This document shows, one piece after another, positions 52,655 to 61,178 of a stretch of DNA of 64,000 bases. Location: assembly GCF_025567305.1 (NCBI RefSeq), contig NZ_JAOQJP010000001.1, forward strand, positions 248,001 to 312,000, in the 5' to 3' direction. The notes beneath the pieces are model-generated. The model was not told where the DNA came from, searched no databases, and worked only from the letters and a program-made list of their open reading frames with translations. The stretch comes from Lentihominibacter butyricus (GTDB lineage: Bacteria; Bacillota; Clostridia; Peptostreptococcales; Anaerovoracaceae). Position numbers and translations under genes: made by a program. How positions within the stretch are numbered: position 1 is the first letter of the stretch; every line of letters begins with the position of its first letter.

Positions 52655-52676
52655 GCAGGCAGGAGGCCTGCAGTTT
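52655..52676 (+). terminator. Hairpin after leuB
   Basis: GCAGGC (52655-52660) and GCCTGC (52666-52671) with an AGGAG loop are followed by AGTTTT. It is a short but plausible stop for the leu operon. Confidence 0.5.
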
Positions 52677-52709
52677 TACATAAAAGAAAAACATAAAAGT
52701 ACAGAAACT

Positions 52710-52735
52710 GCCCCGGATTTCAAGAGATCCGGGGC
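52710..52735 (+). terminator. Second hairpin after leuB
   Basis: GCCCCGGAT (52710-52718) pairs perfectly with ATCCGGGGC (52727-52735). There is no proper T-run on either strand, so its role is uncertain. Confidence 0.4.
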
Positions 52736-52835
52736 AAAAGTTTATAAAAAGCATGTGTCGAACAATGTCGTTGCGTGAAAACGATAACTTGTTTGCGCAG
52801 GCTGTTAAAAAATATTAAATATTTTTAAAAAGTCT

Positions 52836-52882
52836 AAAAATTGCCGCAAATGGTGAAACTCCAATTATAGCGGCAATTTTTT
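52836..52882 (+). terminator. Rho-independent terminator
   Basis: AAAAATTGCCGC (52836-52847) pairs with GCGGCAATTTTT (52870-52881) and is followed by further T. It closes the leucine region before the next transcript. Confidence 0.85.
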
Positions 52883-53000
52883 AATTGAATCGTCAACTAA
52901 TTAACGATGTATTATGTTGCGAGAAATTGATAATGGTATTGCGCACAGGCTCGTCCATGATGTATTGTAAACGAACAAAGATCACAGAAAACTATAGAAG

Positions 53001-53115
53001 GGAGCGTGGAAACCACCTTATGACAGTAATCGTAGCACTGCGGCACAACGTACGCAGGTGCCGCTGACACAATGAATTTGGAGGTGGAACAGCACAGGAC
53101 TTTACAGTTCGTGCT
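53001..53115 (+). ncRNA. Candidate structured 5' leader RNA
   Basis: Three stems lie in 115 bases: GTGG-AAA-CCAC (53006-53016), whose right arm can instead pair as CCACCT (53013-53018) with AGGTGG (53082-53087); GCGGCAC (53040-53046) with GTGCCGC (53058-53064) inside that longer stem; and a ten-pair hairpin with one bulge at 53091-53115 (AGCAC-A-GGACT with AGTTC-GTGCT). The two exclusive pairings look like a switch. CACCT could also pair with the GAGGTG ribosome-binding site at 53268. It matches no riboswitch class I recognise. Confidence 0.4.
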
Positions 53116-53188
53116 CAAAATGACAAAAGGATTTATGAACAAGATATACGCAGCAATTAGAAATTTAAAGAAAGATTTTGATTTAAAG

Positions 53189-53257
53189 ACGTAATATCTG
53201 CAGGAAATCCGGCTGTTGATAATAGCCTGGGAATATCTTGCGTGACGGATATTACGT
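53189..53257 (+). promoter_or_regulatory. Widely spaced inverted repeat before the second oxidoreductase gene
   Basis: ACGTAATATC (53189-53198) is matched exactly by GATATTACGT (53248-53257), with 49 bases between, ending ten bases before the ribosome-binding site. It may be a regulator-binding pair or the base of an RNA stem. Confidence 0.45.
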
Positions 53258-53277
53258 GAAATATTTTGAGGTGAATT

Positions 53278-54576
53278 ATGAAAAAAGTATTAGTATTAGG
53301 CGTTGGAGCTCAGGGCAGTGCAGCAGCAAAGAGACTGGATCTGGAGCCAAACGTGGAAGAGGTTATTTGCGCGGATTATGATCCGAAGGCAGTGGAAAAT
53401 ATCGTCAGCCAGCTCAAAAAGGGCAGAGGTGTGCAGGTGGATGCCCATGACAAGGACAGTATCGTTGCCGCAGCTCAGGGAGTGGATCTGATCCTTAACG
53501 GTCTGCCGCTCGAATGCACGAAAAACGTGCTGGACGCAGCTCTTGAGGTAAAAGCCAATTATCAGGACTACGCATCGACCATCAACATGGAGAATGTATG
53601 GAGAGAAAGCGAAGAAGCGAAAGCTGACGCAGATATCAGATGCGAAAAGATCACCGCACCGGGAACTCAGAAATGGTTCGACAGTCTGAAGGCTCAGTTC
53701 GAGATCTACGGCCCTAAGTTCGAAGCTATCGACAGACTGGCGATAGTAGGAACGGGATCAGCTCCGGGACTCATCTGCTGTGCAACGAGAAACGCGATGA
53801 AATATCTCGACAAATGCGATACTATTTATAATTTTGTATGGGAAGGCGCTATAGCTGAAAGATTCCAGCCATTCTGGTGGTCACCGGTGACAGCGCTTAC
53901 AGATATGAGTGAAGCAGGCATTGCTTTCGAAAACGGACAGTTCGTCAACACACCGGCTTTCGGAAACCCTGTAAAGAGACAGTATGACTACATGGATGAA
54001 GAGATCACGTTCATGGAACACTCGCATGATGAACCTCTGCACTATGGGTTCAATGCTGAAAAGTACTTCAAGGGATGCAAGAATGCTTACTTCAAATATG
54101 CGGGAGCAGGAATGGACTTCGCAAAACCTCTCAGCGAAGCAGGCCTTCTGAGCCGTGAGGAAAAAGACTTCAATGGAAATAAAGTGGTTCCGTTTGATTT
54201 CATCCTCAGCCATATCCCTCCGGCACCTAAATACAAGGAAGAAATACAGGCGATCATAGACGAAGGTCTGAAGAAAGACGCAGGCTGCATGGTCATCGAA
54301 GCATACGGACAGAAGGACGGCAAGGACGTTCTCGTAGAGACGCACGTATCAGCGCCGGGATTCGTAGATTCCTTCGAAAAGGCAGGAATAACCGCTGAGA
54401 TGTACCTGACAGGGCAGGGCGGATTCTTATTCTCAAAGATGTTCGTTAATGACAAGTTCGATCAGAAGGGTCTCATCTCATCAGATATGCTGAGTTTTGA
54501 CCAGGTGGATACATATTTTGATTATGCATCGGAACTGGATATAACTCTTGATACAGTAGTAAAAGAACTCAACTAA
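53278..54576 (+). CDS. Saccharopine-dehydrogenase-like oxidoreductase (second copy)
   Basis: A 432-residue protein with an N-terminal Rossmann fold (VLVLGVGAQGSAAAKRLDLEPNVEEVICADYD) and the saccharopine dehydrogenase N-domain pattern (VDAHDKDSIVAAAQGVDLILNGLP), then a long C-terminal substrate domain. It is a distant paralogue of the gene at 5225 and 23 residues longer. GAGGTG lies before the ATG. An APC amino acid permease follows after 147 bases, so an amino acid-derived substrate is likely, but the reaction is unknown. Confidence 0.82.
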   Translation: MKKVLVLGVGAQGSAAAKRLDLEPNVEEVICADYDPKAVENIVSQLKKGRGVQVDAHDKDSIVAAAQGVDLILNGLPLECTKNVLDAALEVKANYQDYASTINMENVWRESEEAKADADIRCEKITAPGTQKWFDSLKAQFEIYGPKFEAIDRLAIVGTGSAPGLICCATRNAMKYLDKCDTIYNFVWEGAIAERFQPFWWSPVTALTDMSEAGIAFENGQFVNTPAFGNPVKRQYDYMDEEITFMEHSHDEPLHYGFNAEKYFKGCKNAYFKYAGAGMDFAKPLSEAGLLSREEKDFNGNKVVPFDFILSHIPPAPKYKEEIQAIIDEGLKKDAGCMVIEAYGQKDGKDVLVETHVSAPGFVDSFEKAGITAEMYLTGQGGFLFSKMFVNDKFDQKGLISSDMLSFDQVDTYFDYASELDITLDTVVKELN

Positions 54577-54646
54577 AAGCTTCATATTATTATGTTTGAT
54601 TATACCGGAATTATATTCACAATGTGATATATTGATGTCTATTATG

Positions 54647-54691
54647 CAGGAAAGCCGCTGTGCTGCTCAGGCGGCGGCTTTTCCTGTTATT
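54647..54691 (+). terminator. Hairpin between oxidoreductase and permease genes
   Basis: AGGAAAGCCGC pairs with GCGGCTTTTCCT across a GC-containing loop. It lacks a final T-run, so it may only reduce read-through or act as an mRNA-stabilising stem. Confidence 0.45.
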
Positions 54692-54723
54692 TAGAGGATT
54701 TACTATTAAAAAAGGAGGATAAT

Positions 54724-56418
54724 ATGACTCAAAAACAGAACACTAATGTTGCTCAGGTCGGAGAACATGGTCTGAAAAAGCATGACATCAAAGTTTCGAC
54801 AGTAGTATTCATGATCTTCTGTCTGGTAGCGGCAGGCTGCTACGGAATCGAGGAAATGATCCCTGAATGCGGCCCCGGCCTTACCATAGTAATGCTCTGT
54901 GTGCTGCCGTTCGTATGGGCGCTGCCGTTCGGATGCGTTGCTTCCGAGCTGGGGTCGGTAAGACCGCAGGAAGGCGGCTACTACAAGTGGGTACAGGAAG
55001 CACTCGGAGAATTCTGGGGTTTCCAGGCAGGATGGTGGAGAACCATCTCTATCTACATCGATAACGCTGTATACGTTATTCTGGCAGGCGGATACGCCGC
55101 AGCTCAGTGGGATCTGGGCTGGACCGGAGAATTTGCCATCAAGGCTGCAATGATAATCATATTTACATGGATCAATATCCGCGGCGTAAAGGATGTAGGT
55201 ATAGCAAGCACGATACTTTCGATACTCGTTATGGTAGCATTCGGACTCGTTGCAGTGTGCGGCTTCATGAACTGGGGCGGCAATGCTGAGACGGCTGACA
55301 CTATCTCGTTCCAGCTCACGGCATACGAAGCAACAGGCGCTTCAGACTGGCTCTTCTTCATAGCAGGAGGAATCTCAGTCGGCATGTGGATGTACTCGGG
55401 ATACGAGTCGATGTCGACGATCGCAGGTGAAGTTTCGAATCCGCAGGTCATCCCTAAGGGAACCCTCATCACTATACCGCTTATCATGGCTGTATATATC
55501 CTGCCTACTATCGCAGGCCTTGGCTCACTGGGTCAGTGGGAGAACTGGGGAACAGAGGCAGGAACTGTAGGATACTCAGACGTTGTACAGGAATTCTGGG
55601 GACCTGCATTCGGTGTATTCTTCGTACTGGTTGCGATATTCGCACAGTGTTCGATATTCAACACCTACATAGCATCGGGTTCCAGAGGCTTCTTCTCGCT
55701 GGCAGATGATAATCTGGCTCCGCCGCTTCTCGTAAAATGTGACAAGAAACACGGAGTGCCTTATATCGCTGTACTGACAGTAGCTGTTTCAACGATGATA
55801 CTATGCATGCTGCCGTTCGGGTTCGTAATAATCCTTGACGTGCATATGCTCATCGCATCGTACATACTCGTTTATATCTCCGCTATGATCCTCAGAAAGA
55901 AGATACCGGCGGAAGAATACAAGTTCAAGATCCCCGGAGGATTCGGACTTCTGGTCGTATTGTGTATCGTACCGATCTGCGTGGCACTGTTCGCGATCTT
56001 CATCAACGGATCCGACTACTACATAGGCGGTATGACGGCGATGGCAACAGGTCCGTTCCTTTACATCATCTGGAGAAAGATGTACGGCGGTCTCACGAAG
56101 AAAGACCCTGTCGCATTCCCGGGAAACAAGAGGACCGGTCTGGCAGTAGGAGACACGAAGAGGATATCTCTGCTGTTCCTGTTCATGACTGTCATGAACG
56201 CAGTTACATGTGTATTCGTGCCTTGGTATGAAGGCTGGGGAACTGAAGATGCATGGGAGGCAGGAGATTACTTCGACGGCATAATGGAAAACGGCAATGT
56301 CGATACTATCGTAAGCGTGATAGGCAACTATCTGCATATATTCACAGCAGTATGCGCTGTACTCTGCGTAGTATTCTTCATAATTTCCAGAAAGGTAGAG
56401 ACGTCGAAAGCGAAATAG
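54724..56418 (+). CDS. APC superfamily amino acid permease
   Basis: A 564-residue membrane protein with about twelve to fourteen hydrophobic segments. The family start is visible (VSTVVFMIFCLVAAGCYGIEEMIPECGPG, unwound helix 1) and helix 2-3 region ELGSVRPQEGGYYKWVQEALGEFWGFQAGWW; the middle holds GMWMYSGYESMSTIAGEV, typical of amino acid/polyamine antiporters and permeases. Substrate is not determined. AAAGGAGG precedes the ATG. It probably works with the upstream oxidoreductase. Confidence 0.9.
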   Translation: MTQKQNTNVAQVGEHGLKKHDIKVSTVVFMIFCLVAAGCYGIEEMIPECGPGLTIVMLCVLPFVWALPFGCVASELGSVRPQEGGYYKWVQEALGEFWGFQAGWWRTISIYIDNAVYVILAGGYAAAQWDLGWTGEFAIKAAMIIIFTWINIRGVKDVGIASTILSILVMVAFGLVAVCGFMNWGGNAETADTISFQLTAYEATGASDWLFFIAGGISVGMWMYSGYESMSTIAGEVSNPQVIPKGTLITIPLIMAVYILPTIAGLGSLGQWENWGTEAGTVGYSDVVQEFWGPAFGVFFVLVAIFAQCSIFNTYIASGSRGFFSLADDNLAPPLLVKCDKKHGVPYIAVLTVAVSTMILCMLPFGFVIILDVHMLIASYILVYISAMILRKKIPAEEYKFKIPGGFGLLVVLCIVPICVALFAIFINGSDYYIGGMTAMATGPFLYIIWRKMYGGLTKKDPVAFPGNKRTGLAVGDTKRISLLFLFMTVMNAVTCVFVPWYEGWGTEDAWEAGDYFDGIMENGNVDTIVSVIGNYLHIFTAVCAVLCVVFFIISRKVETSKAK

Positions 56419-56462
56419 CAGAAGCGGTTTAATCGGATATTTTATTATTCCGGAAATATCAA

Positions 56463-56502
56463 TAAAAGTTTCATATGAAAATATGTGGCGAAGCCACTTT
56501 TG
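56463..56502 (-). repeat. Dispersed 40-bp hairpin repeat, copy 2
   Basis: Read on the minus strand it matches the element at 15744: AAAAGTGGCTTCGCCAC, then a perfect TTTCATATGAAA palindrome and ACTTTTA. The left outer stem, the GTGGC/GCCAC hairpin and the palindrome are kept although bases in the second arm differ. It lies 45 bases after the permease stop. Confidence 0.85.
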
Positions 56503-56545
56503 TTCAAAGGCGCATTGTTATGTAACGCCGTATAGTCAAAAATCA

Positions 56546-56598
56546 GAGGGCGCTGTGCCGGGATGTGATATTCACCCTGGGCGGCGTTCTTTTTTATA
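56546..56598 (+). terminator. Putative terminator after the permease gene
   Basis: An imperfect GC-rich stem (around GGGCGCTGTGCCGGG and CCCTGGGCGGCGTT) is followed by T6. It ends the permease transcript before the Rrf2 promoter. Confidence 0.55.
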
Positions 56599-56624
56599 GC
56601 GTTGGGCGTGCGGACCGTTCATAC

Positions 56625-56668
56625 TTGACAGCTGTGGTAAAGGATAGTATACTTTACTAAAAAAGTAT
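56625..56668 (+). promoter_or_regulatory. Promoter and operator of the Rrf2 regulator gene
   Basis: TTGACA (56625-56630) and TATACT (56648-56653) are 17 bases apart. The palindrome ATACTTT-N6-AAAGTAT (56649-56668) covers the -10 element and start region, the right place for autorepression by the Rrf2 protein encoded next. Confidence 0.8.
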
Positions 56669-56686
56669 GATAACGACTGCAGGGAG

Positions 56687-57094
56687 GTGACCGGTATTTT
56701 AATAATCAAAGAAGTCGAATATGCTATACAGATACTTGACGCGCTTTATCACAAAAGTCCGATGTCAGCTGCAGCGCTTTCGCAGGAGAAAAATATCCCG
56801 TCCCCATTCATATACAGGGTACTTAAAAAGCTTGAGACAGGCGGGCTGCTGACTATCAGGCGCGGCCCGAAGGGCGGATACAGCCTGCGCAGAGACTGCG
56901 AAGAGATCACACTTTACGATGTAGTGAACGCATTCGAGAATACATTTCTGGTGATCGAATGCATGAAAAGCGATTATGACTGCACCAGGAACGCCGGTTT
57001 CGACTGTCGCATGCACAGAGAGCTCGGGCGCATACAGGGTCTGCTGAAGAACGAGTTCAGGAGCAAAAGCCTGGCGTCGCTGTTCGATGATTAA
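56687..57094 (+). CDS. Rrf2 family transcriptional regulator
   Basis: A regulator of up to 135 residues with the Rrf2 winged helix (VEYAIQILDALYHKSPMSAAALSQEKNIPSPFIYRVLKKLETGGLLTIRRGPKGGYSLRR) and three cysteines in the usual effector region (ECMKSDYDCTRNAGFDC), which could hold an iron-sulfur cluster as in IscR or NsrR. The only in-frame canonical start is GTG 56687, overlapping its own GGAGGTGA; ATT at 56696 would be better spaced and may be the true, rare start. An operator over its promoter suggests autoregulation. Targets are unknown. Confidence 0.88.
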   Translation: MTGILIIKEVEYAIQILDALYHKSPMSAAALSQEKNIPSPFIYRVLKKLETGGLLTIRRGPKGGYSLRRDCEEITLYDVVNAFENTFLVIECMKSDYDCTRNAGFDCRMHRELGRIQGLLKNEFRSKSLASLFDD

Positions 57095-57203
57095 CGGCTG
57101 CTGCGAGCGCCGGTTCTTCGGGCGCAGCAGAGGATATGCGGATTTGTGCGGAGCGCAGGTAACAGGTAAGAGCAGAAGAACGATCTGACGCTTTTAATAA
57201 TAT

Positions 57204-57263
57204 GCAAAAACCGCTTTCGGTCCGGCAGTGGCAGCATGCCACAGGATCCGTCAGCGGTTTTTG
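57204..57263 (-). terminator. Terminator after spoIIR
   Basis: CAAAAACCGCT and AGCGGTTTTTG form the outer stem of a long hairpin with an inner GTGGCA-TGCCAC part. The minus-strand T5 run fits termination of spoIIR right after its stop; the + strand could be stopped as well. Confidence 0.8.
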
Positions 57264-57267
57264 TATG

Positions 57268-57933
57268 TCATTTAGTTTCTCCAAGGAGCTCGGCGATCTT
57301 CCATTTCAGGTGCAGGCGCTGCTCGTCAGTCAGACTGTCGGAGCCGCCGGAAGCGTCAGCTGTGCCGTTTCCGCTGCTCTTGTCCATACCTGCAGACTTT
57401 GCAGACGGTGCATCCTTTGCATCATCCCCAGCAACGTCGCTTTCGGTGCCTTCATCGAGAAGACAGAGCGGCGGGAAGAGCACACACCACCAGTTTTCAC
57501 CTTTGCCGTCTCCGAGCGTGATGTTCAGCGCCTCGTAGTTCCCGGCAGGAAAAGTGATACCGCCGTAAGTCTTTTCGGGGATATACCGCACCCCGAGCTT
57601 AGCGTGAGCAGAGTAGTCACGCCCGTTCGCTGCGATTATCCCTTCACTGATCTTTTCGAGGCTGCCGAGATTCGCCTCGAGATATTCCCTGGTGTCGTCG
57701 ACGGTGTGAAGGTCATCCTGCTTCTGCAGATATTCGATCACCGCGTCGCGCACCTTGAGCTTCAGCGCCTGGTCGCCGACCGTATCGCTGTTTGCGATCA
57801 CGTGAAGTCTGATGATCCCCTCGTGTTCATTTTTACGGCCGTCTCCGGTGTATGTATAGAACAAAAGGAAGCCCATTATCAGTACGAGTGCCAGGCATAT
57901 CATGCATTTTTTTCCGTCAGATATTTTTTTCAA
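57268..57933 (-). CDS. spoIIR: Stage II sporulation protein R
   Basis: A 221-residue secreted signalling protein with one N-terminal hydrophobic segment (about residues 10-28) and the SpoIIR signature IIRLHVIANSDTVGDQALKLKVRDAVIEYL, AKLGVRYIPEKTYGGITFPAGNYEALNITLG and GENWWCVLFPPLCLLD. It is made in the forespore and triggers SpoIIGA to process pro-sigma-E. Two TTG starts exist (57939 and 57933); AGGGAGGA is better spaced for 57933. The C-terminal 50 residues are Ser/Gly/Asp-rich, unusual for the family. Confidence 0.95.
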   Translation of the reverse strand: MKKISDGKKCMICLALVLIMGFLLFYTYTGDGRKNEHEGIIRLHVIANSDTVGDQALKLKVRDAVIEYLQKQDDLHTVDDTREYLEANLGSLEKISEGIIAANGRDYSAHAKLGVRYIPEKTYGGITFPAGNYEALNITLGDGKGENWWCVLFPPLCLLDEGTESDVAGDDAKDAPSAKSAGMDKSSGNGTADASGGSDSLTDEQRLHLKWKIAELLGETK

Positions 57934-58109
57934 TTCCAATTCCTCCCTTGCGCTTTCTGCTTTTCCCGGATATGGCCGCGGCTGGTTTTGGCCGGGCTGA
58001 TCTGATCCGGTACAGTAAGTGTTTACTGCTCAGGGAGGAATTATACATATTTATGGAAGTTTTTTTGCAAAGCGCGCCAGGTCGCGACAGATTGCAGTCA
58101 GGCGGGGCG

Positions 58110-60222
58110 TCAGCGGACTACGAGCAGTCTTGTGCCGGCGCTCAGCGGCTGACCGGCGTCCAGGTCGTTGACTGCTGCGATGGACTCGGTGTCGGTGCGG
58201 TATCGTTTCGCGATATCCCACAGCGTATCGTCCGGGCCTGTCACGTAAAGTGCTATCGACGGTGTGCGGACGGATGACGCGGATTCCGAGATGCAGAGGT
58301 TTTCGATGGTGTGGAAAACGCAGTGTCGTATGGCCCAGATCTCTATGGAAACGCTGATGTTTATCTCTAGCTGTCTGCTGTTGATCGAGTCGAACCAGAG
58401 GTCCTTTATGCTCGCGGAAATCGCGATCTCTGTCGTGTCGGGCGAGTTTTCCAGTGCAGGCATATCCAGAGTGCCGCGGAGCGGCACGGTGCTTTCGATC
58501 ACGAACGGATTGCCGTCGCTGTCGAGTGCGAGGATCTTCACCGGGATACTGCCTTCGAGTACGATACGTCCCTGACCGGCCGTGCCGCAAAGTTCCGTGA
58601 TCGTGCCGGTCGCGCACAGAAGCTTTTCGGGTCTGCCTTTTTCTTCATCTATATTCACGACCTCGCGTGACGAGAGCTCACCGGAAACAGTTCCGGCTAT
58701 GCAGGAAAGCGGCCGGCTGCACATGTCGAACCGGATGTCGTTCTTTTTGTGATATGCGTCTGAGATAACAGGTATCGATCGCGTGCGGTAGCCGTGCACC
58801 GACGAGGTCACTGTGCCTGTTATCATGATCTGGCTCCTGGTCTCGACGGATGCTTTCAGATCATCGCCGGCAAAGGATATCTCTATCAGGTCACTGTCGA
58901 GATCGTTGTCTGCCATGATGAACTGTGTGAAATCGGTTTTGTTTCTCAGGCAGCAGAGTGTGTTTTCGTGGTCTTCAAGGCCGAGGTACAGTATTTCGGA
59001 AAGGATCGTGCCGTTTATCACGAGTTTGCCGGATGTGATCTGTCTGTGGTTTTCGACTATGGAAAAGCTTTCCTTGAGGATCTTCACGGGCTCCGGCTGA
59101 TCCTCGTGCAGGTTTATCTCCTGAGAGATCTCGGTCGTTTCAGTGGCTTCGAATATCAGCTCGGATGCGCTGAACTGTTCATTTTTCAGGATCAGGTCAG
59201 GGTCGCTGTTGGCGTTGTGGAGCGGGAGCTCTTTCGCTGTGACGACAGTGACGCGAACCTTTACATATCCCTTGACTGTAAATTTGCGCTCGTTCATCAG
59301 TTCGGCGGTCACCGGGCCGATGTCGAACGTGCATACTGATTCTGCGGAAGTGCCTGTGGCAGCGTCATGCTGGATATCGGGGATCTCGGATCTGAATGAA
59401 ACGGCGGATCTTATGACGTCGACAGGCGATGAAGTCGTTTCCGCAGGGCTGTAGGCGGTGTGCAGGACGATCTCGCCTGAGACTGTGCCGGTGTTTCCTG
59501 CTGCAGTCCTCGATGACTGATCCGGGTGGAAAGCTCCNNNNNNNNNNNNNNNNNNNNNNNNNNNNNNNNNNNNNNNNNNNNNNNNNNNNNNNNNNNNNNN
59601 NNNNNNNNNNNNNNNNNNNNNNNNNNNNNNNNNNNNNNNNNNNNNNNNNNNNNNNNNNNNNNNNNNNNNNNNNNNNNNNNNNNNNNNNNNNNNNNNNNNN
59701 NNNNNNNNNNNNNNNNNNNNNNNNNNNNNNNNNNNNNNNNNNNNNNNNNNNNNNNNNNNNNNNNNNNNNNNNNNNNNNNNNNNNNNNNNNNNNNNNNNNN
59801 NNNNNNNNNNNNNNNNNNNNNNNNNNNNNNNNNNNNNNNNNNNNNNNNNNNNCTGAGGCGACTGAGGCCGGGCTCGTGTTTTCTCGTAGATCACCGGTCA
59901 CGGCCGGAGCCGGTGCAGGTGCGCTCTCAGGCTCGGTGTCGGCTGTCTGGATAGATGAGGATGCCGGGCTTGCGCTCTCCTGATGAACGGCGCCTGCTGC
60001 CCGGAGCTCATCGCGGCGCCTGGAAGCACCGGCTGCATCGGCAGTGTCGTAATGATCGGCAGGGTCCGATATCGTGACTTCCGGTGATGTACCCGCATTT
60101 TCAGGCGCTATATTTTCCACAGGCACGTCGACATACTGCAGCTGATCCTGCCCGGCCGAACTGTCGGGGAGGGGATTTCCCCCGCTTACGGGAATATTGT
60201 CATAAGGCGATATATTATTCAT
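58110..60222 (-). CDS. SPOCS-domain spore protein with C-terminal LysM, interrupted by assembly gap
   Basis: The C-terminal part (58110-59537) holds about 475 residues: a partial SPOCS-type domain (AELMNERKFTVKGYVKVRVTVV), a second complete one (EPVKILKESFSIVENHRQITSGKLVINGTI to SSREVVNIDEEKG), a third unit and a LysM at the end (YVTGPDDTLWDIAKRYRTDTESIAAVNDL). The N-terminal part (59853-60222) starts at ATG 60222 behind AGGAGG and is a disordered Pro/Ser/Ala/Glu-rich stretch. The two parts are in frames that differ by one base across the N run, which is expected if the gap length is an estimate. Such proteins act in spore coat or cortex assembly; the exact role is unknown. Confidence 0.8.
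59538..59852. other. Assembly gap (315 N)
   Basis: A run of N inside the SPOCS/LysM gene. The low-complexity, Pro/Ala/Glu-rich coding sequence next to it may be repetitive, which would explain the failed assembly. Confidence 1.
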
Positions 60223-60387
60223 GTGTTGCGACCTCCTTGATGATGGCTGATATTATTTTTCTGATAAATAATATTCGCGAGGTCTGAGAAATATTCGCGG
60301 ACACGGCACAAAAAGTGTGGAACTGCGCAGGACAGTGCGCTTTTGCATGAAAAAAGCCTGCAGGCCGCGAGGCTGCAGACTTTGCAT

Positions 60388-60426
60388 AAAAAAACCGGGC
60401 AGATGCATGACGCAGTCTGTCCGGGT
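60388..60426 (-). terminator. Terminator after the GntR gene
   Basis: On the minus strand ACCCGGACAGA and TCTGCCCGGT form a stem followed by T7, about 20 bases after the regulator's stop. A second stem (AGTCTGCAG with CTGCAGGCT and T6) at about 60347-60380 follows it as a backup. Confidence 0.85.
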
Positions 60427-60447
60427 CGTGTCCGATGGTTCGGGATC

Positions 60448-61125
60448 TTAGTCCGTGATGTTCTTTGGCTGGACATTTTCTCTGATGACGAGCTCTTTGA
60501 GTCTGGCGATATGAACGTCGGCTGCTTCTCTGGCCGCGTCGGCATTGCCGCTTTCGATCGCGTCGAGTATCAGGCGGTGCTCCTCAGGCATGTTCTCCGC
60601 TCTCTTGAAGTCATCGTAATATATGTAACGAAATCTGAGAACGAGCTCCTGGAGCTGCTCGATCATCTGCACGAGGATCTTGTTGTTGCATGACTCCACG
60701 ATGATCCTGTGAAAGCGCGTGTCGTAAGTGATCATGTCCTCCATGTTTCCGTCTGCGACCGCTCTGTTGTATTTCTCGGCAACTTCCTTGAGGTCATCCA
60801 GCTGTTCCGGCTGCATCCTCGAGGCTGCAAAGAAAGCTGCGAGACCTTCCATGTTCTGGCGTACTTCGAGGATCTCCACCATGTCTTTCGTGGAAATCTG
60901 CGACGCGTATGCGCCTCTTCGCGGTTCGATCACCACGAGGCCTTCTTTTTCAAGCTTTCGGATGGCTTCGCGTATCGGTGTCCTGCTGACTCCGATCTGG
61001 TTGGCGAGTTCGACTTCCATCATTCTTGTTCCCGGTACGATCGCCCCTGTGAGTATCTGCATTTTCAGTTCTTCGTAAACCATTTCACGAAGCGGTTTAT
61101 GGTTCTGGATATCAAAGTTCAACAT
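60448..61125 (-). CDS. GntR/FadR family transcriptional regulator
   Basis: A 225-residue regulator: winged helix (KPLREMVYEELKMQILTGAIVPGTRMMEVELANQIGVSRTPIREAIRKLEKEGLVVIEPRRGAYAS) and an all-helical FadR C-terminal domain (FCD) with the metal/ligand residues of the Asp-x3-His type (DTRFHRIIVESCNN) and HRLILDAIESGNADAAREAADVHI. It follows ispE on the same strand, as often seen in Clostridia. The effector and targets are not known; two in-frame ATGs lie close together and 61125 is taken. Confidence 0.92.
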   Translation of the reverse strand: MLNFDIQNHKPLREMVYEELKMQILTGAIVPGTRMMEVELANQIGVSRTPIREAIRKLEKEGLVVIEPRRGAYASQISTKDMVEILEVRQNMEGLAAFFAASRMQPEQLDDLKEVAEKYNRAVADGNMEDMITYDTRFHRIIVESCNNKILVQMIEQLQELVLRFRYIYYDDFKRAENMPEEHRLILDAIESGNADAAREAADVHIARLKELVIRENVQPKNITD

Positions 61126-61178
61126 AGTCAAAATCCTTTTCTAAATTATTTCTGTTTTTGTGCGGGTGCTGCTGCGAC

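Noticed and set aside
52885..53067. 60-codon frame after the terminator at 52882
   Set aside because: No ribosome-binding site and unlikely composition; the stretch is better explained as leader RNA.
53073..53193. Short frame MTKGFMNKIYAAIRNLKKDF before the oxidoreductase gene
   Set aside because: The ATG has no ribosome-binding site; the GGAGGTGG upstream is too far from it and is part of a predicted stem.
53228..53242. Sigma-54-like TGGGAATATCTTGC before the second oxidoreductase gene
   Set aside because: The GG and GC have nine, not ten, bases between them and the -24 element is poor, so it does not meet the strict spacing.
59429..59983. Plus-strand frames spanning the N run
   Set aside because: They exist only because N has no stop codons; the minus strand carries the SPOCS gene.
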